Positions 59,025-64,000 of a stretch of DNA of 64,000 bases are shown here, one piece after another (position 1 is the first letter of the stretch; each line of letters opens with the position of its first letter). The stretch is from Jackrogersella multiformis (Eukaryota > Ascomycota > Sordariomycetes > Xylariales > Hypoxylaceae): assembly GCA_902806575.1 (NCBI GenBank), contig CADCXD010000007.1, forward strand, positions 62,001 to 126,000. The letters are read 5' to 3'. Both the position numbers and the translations under genes were made by a program. Below the pieces are notes generated by a model that saw only the letters and a list, made by a program, of their open reading frames with translations, searched no databases and was not told the origin of the DNA.

Positions 59025-59148
59025 ATGGCAGCAGTCAACTCGAGTATTGCTCGGATCAGAAATCTTAATCCCATCATCTCTTCGACGACTCACAGCCACA
59101 AAAGTCAGGTACAGCGACGTTGGCATCATGACTTCGGTATCGCATCAG
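59025..59148 (+). other. Candidate upstream leader exon of alanine aminotransferase
   Basis: ATG at 59025 opens 41 codons (start MAAVNSSIARIRNLNPIISS, later QRRWHHDFGIAS), Arg/Ser-rich with a single acidic residue, then G|GTAAAT. Its splice phase (1) matches the acceptor TTTAG at 59946-59950, after which the frame runs without a stop into the aminotransferase ATG at 60142. The intron would be 802 nt, long for this genome. Joining would add 105 residues with presequence character. This is a phase-consistent prediction, not proven. Confidence 0.4.
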
Positions 59149-60141
59149 GTAAATAATTTTTTCTTTTTTTTCTGTATTAGTCGTTCTGGTCGGTCTTTCC
59201 CAAATATCTACCGAGAATAAATCGAGAAGCCAAACTCCTGCCGCCTGCATCGGGGGAACCCCACATTATTAATACTTCACTACTCTAATTTTCCCTCCAA
59301 TGTCGTTTGATTACGTACGTGCAAACGCAAATCGGGTGCCCATGACATCGCCTGATGATCGGTACCTAGGTATTTCATCCTAGTGGATGCATCCTGCTTC
59401 TGATTCTTTGAACTCTTCCAATAGCATTGAATCGTCGATACCTTTACTGTAAGACAGTGGTATGATGTACAACGTCCCACACTTTTAAGGCGAACCAACG
59501 ACTCATAAGGTCAGGCGGTAAAAGACTTGGGATTTTCCTGCCCAAACCTTGGAAGCCAGTTACATAGTAAGGTACCTAAGGTAGGTACTTACTTGATCGA
59601 TCGCCTAGCAGTGCGCGAGTTCCAAATTGATCTGCCTTCCAAGGTTCCAAGGTTCCAAGGTTGTTTCCCAAACACAATGGGTACAATGGGTACGATGGGT
59701 ACACATGCACGAAATTTCCAAGAAGCTCTACATATACATACATATTTGGCCTTTGTCTTTTCATCGTCTAATCCTGGCTGAACATTTTTGAAATTCCCTC
59801 ATCATTCCCGTCGGTCTATGCCTTTTTATGACAACCTACACTAACTAATTTCCCTTACCACTTTATTTTTATTTTTATTTTTATTTTTAGTTAGTTCTTC
59901 TTTCCCTCCGATTAATTGTGCTAATCATTAACCTAAATACGCATCTTTAGCAGGAGCGGTAGTGCCAGTACGTATATCAGTACCGGTACCAAAACTAGCA
60001 CGAGCATCTAGGCCTATAACCACGAAACGGACGGTAGCAGTACATACCCCGCTGCCGGCACTTTCAGGGTCTTTTACCCCGCCATCTCCAAGTCTTCCGT
60101 TACACACTCCAAAAAGGTTTTTTCACCACCACCAACCAGCG
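59149..60141. promoter_or_regulatory. Upstream region of alanine aminotransferase with short tandem repeats
   Basis: The region contains CCAAGGTT x3 (59639-59663), AATGGGTAC x3 with small changes (59676-59702) and a TTTTA run (about 59867-59890). From 59932 (just after an in-frame TAA) to 60141 the frame in phase with the aminotransferase is open for 70 codons and encodes an Arg/Pro/Ser-rich, nearly acid-free stretch, either exonic leader or translated from a near-cognate start. Confidence 0.5.
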
Positions 60142-61654
60142 ATGGCGAGACTTAATCTTGGTAACATCAACCCGCACATCGTCGAGGCCAAGTATGCCGT
60201 CCGCGGCGAGCTCGCTGTCAAGTCCGAGGAGTACCGTGCTAGGCTTAAGAAAGGCGACAAGAGCTTGCCCTTTTCCCAGGTTATCACTGCCAACATCGGC
60301 AACCCCCAGCAGCTAGACCAGAAGCCCGTCACCTATTTCCGACAGGTCCTGAGTTTGCTCGAGAACCCGAAGCTTCTGGAGCACGAGGATGTTCTACTCA
60401 ACTCTCTAGGATATAAGACAGATGTTATAGAGCGAGCTAAATCCCTCCTGGACCATGTAGGCAGCGTTGGAGCATACAGCGCCAGCGCGGGTGTTCCAGC
60501 CATCAAGGAGAGCGTTGCTAAGTTCCTCGAGAGTACGTCATTAGCCATGGATCATGCAATATACAATATAATATACCATTGAGGCTAACTAGCGAATCTT
60601 AGAACGAGATGGCTTCTCCGCCGACCCAGCGCATATCTACCTCTCAGCCGGTGCCTCTTCCGGTGTCAATACCCTCCTGCACACCATCTGCGCCTCCCCT
60701 TCCACCGGAATCCTCGTGCCTATCCCCCAGTATCCGCTCTATACCGCCTCGCTCTCCGTCCTGAACTCCACCTGTGTACCTTACTACCTCGACGAGGCAG
60801 CCCACTGGGGTACCTCGCTCGCCACCATCAAGGAGTCCTACAACAAGGCCAAAGGCGACGGCATCGACGTCCGCGCCATCGTCATCATCAACCCTGGCAA
60901 CCCGACAGGTGCTTCGCTATCCGAGGCGGACGTCCGGTCCGTGCTGACCTTCGCCGCCGAGGAGCGGCTCGTGGTCATGGCCGACGAAGTCTACCAGACC
61001 AACGTCTTCATCGGCAAATTCCACAGCTTCCGCCAGGTCCTGCTGACCCTGCAGAAAGAGCAGCCGGGCAAGTACGACAACGTCGAGCTCGCGTCCCTGC
61101 ACTCCATCTCCAAGGGCATGGTCGGCGAGTGCGGGCACCGCGGCGGGTTCTTCGACCTCATCGGCTTCAAGCCCGAGGTCGAAGAGCAGATCTACAAGTT
61201 CGTCTCCATCACCCTGTGCGCCCCCGTCATCGGCCAGTGCCTCGTCGAGCTCATGGTCAACCCGCCGCAGCCCGGCGAGCCGTCCTACGAACTCTACAAC
61301 GAGGAGTACAACACCGTGTACAATAACCTCAAGACCCGCGCCTACGCCCTCTACGAGGCCTTCAAGGAGATGGAGGGCGTCGAGTGCGGCGAGCCCCAGG
61401 GCAGCATGTACCTCTTCCCCGCCATCCGCCTGCCCCCCAAGGCCGTCGAGGCCGCCGAGAAGGAAAGCCGCACCCCCGACGAGTTCTACTGCATGCGCCT
61501 GCTCGAGGCCACCGGTGTCTGCGTCGTCCCCGGCAGCGGCTTCGGCCAGGTCGAGGGCACCCTGCACTTCCGCACCACCTTCCTCGCCCCCGGCACCGAG
61601 TGGGTCGGCAGCGTCAAGAAGTTCCACAAGGAGTTCATGGACACCTATAGGTAG
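60142..61654 (+). CDS. Alanine aminotransferase (PLP-dependent, fold type I)
   Basis: Converts L-alanine and 2-oxoglutarate to pyruvate and L-glutamate. Exons 60142-60532 and 60603-61654 (intron 70 nt, phase 1, branch GCTAAC) give 480 residues from the first ATG, MARLNLGNINPHIVEAKYAVRG, the conserved cytosolic-type start. ANIGNPQQL and YSASAGVPAIKE precede the PLP region: NPGNPTG at about 227, MADEVYQTNVF, and the Schiff-base lysine K301 in SISKGMVGECGHRGG, a signature of alanine rather than aspartate aminotransferases. The C-terminus MRLLEATGVCVVPGSGFGQ is typical. Exon 2 is very G+C-rich. An in-frame extension upstream could add a mitochondrial presequence (see leader entries), so a dual-localised or mitochondrial product is possible. 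Confidence 0.93.
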
Positions 61655-62221
61655 ACACCTAGATAGACCGACTAGAGTCGCGGGAAACCATGGGTCGGGC
61701 ATGTCAAAATCACGCAGAGGTGCGAGGGGTCACAAGTAGCTGGATCCGGCGATGGGCTCGAGGTACACGGCGAGGCGGGCTGGTAGAAGAAACGAGCAAA
61801 TGTTTAGATACAATGAAAATTGAGCCGGCTGATATCCAGTGTGCGTTCCGAGAGCCGAGTCGCGCTGCTTCGGCGGCCGGCAGAATAGGTACGACTTGAT
61901 GGGATGACGGGATAGGGGGCGAACCTACTCTACTCCGCTTATCCACTCCGTCCGTATGCATCGCTACGAATACAAAATAATCTTCTCCTGATACGATGAT
62001 AAACGCACTACGCAAACCCCAACCCCTTAATCGTGAGTTGAGAAAAAAAATCCCTAAAAACCGAACGGGGGTTTTAGCTTGTCTATGTTTGCTTCGTTGG
62101 TATTTATTGGTACATTAGATTTTTCTTCTTTCTATTGCACAGACGTCGCAATGCTTCCTCGTGTCCCGGACGCCCGTCCCTCTAGCTAGCCTGTTGCTGT
62201 CAGCAAGCAACCCCGCAACGA
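61655..62221. other. Convergent intergenic region
   Basis: 570 bp between the 3' ends of the aminotransferase and rpn7 genes. No gene; frames at 61690-62015 are chance. Confidence 0.4.
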
Positions 62222-63887
62222 TCATGCTCTCTCGCTGCCGCGGAGCCGCACGGCCTGGCCGTACTTCTGGAGCTTGGTGATGAGCTGGTCGCCCTGCTTG
62301 ACGACGTCCTGGTACTGCTTGTTCTTGTCGTCGGGGCGGTTGGTCTCGATGACGCCCTTGCCCGTGACGCGGTCGATGGTGCAGGGGATGCGGCCGCCGG
62401 CGATGAACTTGGCGAGGTCGCTGTTTTTAGGGGAGTTAAGGTTAGTTTTATATCTTGGATAAAGGGACATAAACACCACAGTAGATAGCAAATTAAATAG
62501 AAAGAGGAAAATGGAGAGAAGAAGCAAGAAAAACGTACCGATCCAGGAAATCTACCGTGACGCCGAAATCGTTAGCCATGCTCTCGAGCCCGACAACGCG
62601 GTAGCTCTGCAGGAGCTGCTGGTAGGCGCGCAGGCGCATCTCGCGGATGAACCAGTTTTTGTGCTCGTGGAGATAGCGGTCCTGGGTCAGGAACTGCTCC
62701 TCGACGAGGGCAAGGGCCTGGAAGAAGAGCTTGTAGTGGCCGTTGTACAGGCTGTTGACGAGCTGGGCCAGGGACGAGAAGTCGACGGCCATCTCGGCCT
62801 CGGGCTGATCGGTGCCGGTGCCGAGCGTGGTTAGGTTGACAACGGCCTTGGCGGGCGCCGCGGGGGAGGCCGCGTCCTTAGCAGCGACGTCGCGCATCTC
62901 GGCGTCCTCGGCGCCTGGGCCGGCGGAGATGGCGCCGGTCAAGGCGAGCAGCTTGTCGTCGCCGTCCGCGCCGAGGATGGCCTTGATCTCGGGGGCGTCG
63001 ACCACCTTGCTCTTGAAGTCGACCCGCTTAAGGGAGACCGAGCCGGCAAGGACGGAGTAGACGACCAGGCTCGAATAAGTGCACAACTCGTAGCTGGTGA
63101 AGGTGGACAGGGAGTCGAGGAGGAGAGGGGCGGCGAGGTTATACGACCGGACGGTCAGGAGGTGGAGGCCCTCGTAGGCCTTCAGACGGTTGCGACGGTC
63201 CCAGTCGCCACCACTGTCGACGAGGGCCTTAGCGCGCGCGACGTGTTTCTTGACCAGGGCCTTGTCGCCGTAGAAGAGTCCCATGCGGATTATTGCCAAG
63301 ACCAGGTCGATCTTGGTACCTAGGATGCCCGTGTTCTCGAAGACGTCCTCGTAGGTTGCTATCGCCTTGTCCTGTTTGGGAGAAGCTGTCAGCAATCAAT
63401 AGTTATATGGTTAGGTCCAAATAAATACCTTGTCTCCGATCTTAGCAAAGAAATCGGCACGTTTTCCCTTCGCAGCCATGATTTCTGTTTCGCCAGCCTG
63501 CTCAACAGCTTCATCCTCTTCCTTCTGGAACCCCTCTAGCTCCTTGTCGTTCTCTGCCTTCAGCTTATTGTAGACTTCCTCATCCCAAGGCAGGGTTGCG
63601 CTGCCCGTGGTCTTGTTGGCGACCATACCGGCAGCGCTTGGTTTCCGTCCCGTAGGCTTTTGAGTTGCCGAAGCTGATGTGGTCTCACCGGTATTGTTCA
63701 GGATACCCTCGGTAGGGTGTGCCAGGTACTTGTATAGCGGGGCCATCTTGTGCTCGTTGATTCCATCTTGTAAGGTCTTGATGGCGGCCTGCTGGGCGGG
63801 TCGAGTGGCGTAGGGATTCGTGATGGTGAAGACTTGCTGAGCTAGAGGTAGAGCAGGCCATTTCGCGTACTGAGGGTCGGAACCCAT
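62222..63887 (-). CDS. rpn7: 26S proteasome regulatory subunit Rpn7 (PSMD6 homologue)
   Basis: Lid subunit of the 19S regulatory particle, cytosol and nucleus. Minus-strand exons 63887-63429, 63371-62539 and 62420-62222 join to 496 residues. The N-terminal helices (PLAQQVFTITNPYATRPAQQAAI) and the TPR-like region (DKAIATYEDVFENTGILGTKIDLVLAIIRMGLFYGDKALVKKHVARAK) match the Rpn7 family. The PCI domain covers about residues 340-470, including VNSLYNGHYKLFFQAL and MRLRAYQQLLQSYRVVGLESMANDFGV, and continues over intron 2 with DRDLAKFIAGGRIPCTIDRVTGKGVIETNRPD. Two low-complexity inserts are fungal additions: SASATQKPTGRKPSAAG near 80 and the Ala/Asp-rich AEDAEMRDVAAKDAASPAAPAKA near 300. Middle exon strongly G+C-biased. 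Confidence 0.94.
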
Positions 63888-64000
63888 AGTGAATTGGGTG
63901 GTGGTGGTTGGTGATGGTGGTGATGGTGGTGGAATTAATCAACACGAGCCTGGAGGGAGAGTACCAGAAGAGGTGGTGGATAGAAGTATAGTAGTATGGA
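63888..64000. promoter_or_regulatory. Start of the rpn7 upstream region
   Basis: 113 bp to the window edge. It contains GGTGGT/GATGGT triplet repeats at 63898-63932 (CACCAT-type on the transcribed strand), a common leader feature in this window. Confidence 0.4.

Noticed and set aside
60917..61702. 261-codon minus-strand frame opposite alanine aminotransferase
   Set aside because: It is the antisense shadow of a very G+C-rich exon, where stop codons are rare. The plus-strand frame has unambiguous PLP-enzyme motifs.

Overview
The window is nuclear DNA of a filamentous ascomycete (Pezizomycotina, most likely Sordariomycetes; Xylariales is only a guess). The reasons are short introns of 48-165 nt with GTAAGT/GTATGT donors and CTAAC/CTGAC branch sites, fungal-specific families (GH7, AA11, PDR-type ABC transporter, Pth11-like rhodopsin-domain protein), AT-saturated repeat blocks of the kind left by RIP, and a gene density of about one per 3 kb. 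Seventeen complete protein genes are supported. Most needed exon joining; every join given was checked for reading phase.

Layout. 1-0.5 kb is an AT-saturated repeat remnant. 2.4-8.1 kb holds a secreted GH7 endoglucanase (-) and a secreted AA11-type lytic polysaccharide monooxygenase (+), with a decayed cytochrome P450 gene between them. 10.7-22.6 kb is a sparse accessory stretch: an SMP-30/TolB-like beta-propeller protein, a 7-exon MFS exporter, a seven-helix rhodopsin-domain protein, an 841-bp palindromic MITE and a 5-exon P450. 24.7-40.7 kb has a JmjC/cupin protein, casein kinase 2 beta, a PDR-type ABC transporter, an alpha/beta hydrolase, an RNase H-fold protein and a DOPA-dioxygenase-like protein. 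40.7-45.5 kb has no recognisable gene but contains a dense cluster of CCTAGGTA-type repeats. 45.5-64 kb is mostly housekeeping: an SREBP-type bHLH factor, Icp55-like aminopeptidase, Dbf4, an SRPK-like kinase, a small secreted protein, alanine aminotransferase and proteasome subunit Rpn7.

How the genes may work together. The GH7 and AA11 enzymes act outside the cell on cellulose and (by family) chitin. The propeller protein, MFS pump, receptor-like protein and P450 could be the tailoring and transport part of a metabolite locus, but no synthase gene is in the window. Dbf4, CK2 beta, Rpn7, Icp55 and alanine aminotransferase are core functions with no sign of co-regulation.

The most unusual items are the 841-bp palindrome with TA target duplications, the P450 fossil, the dispersed ACCTAGGT palindrome of intergenic DNA, and the alanine aminotransferase leader, where a mitochondrial-type presequence is open upstream of the first ATG. 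No CRISPR array, rRNA or convincing tRNA was seen, and nothing that clearly amounts to a new multi-gene system.
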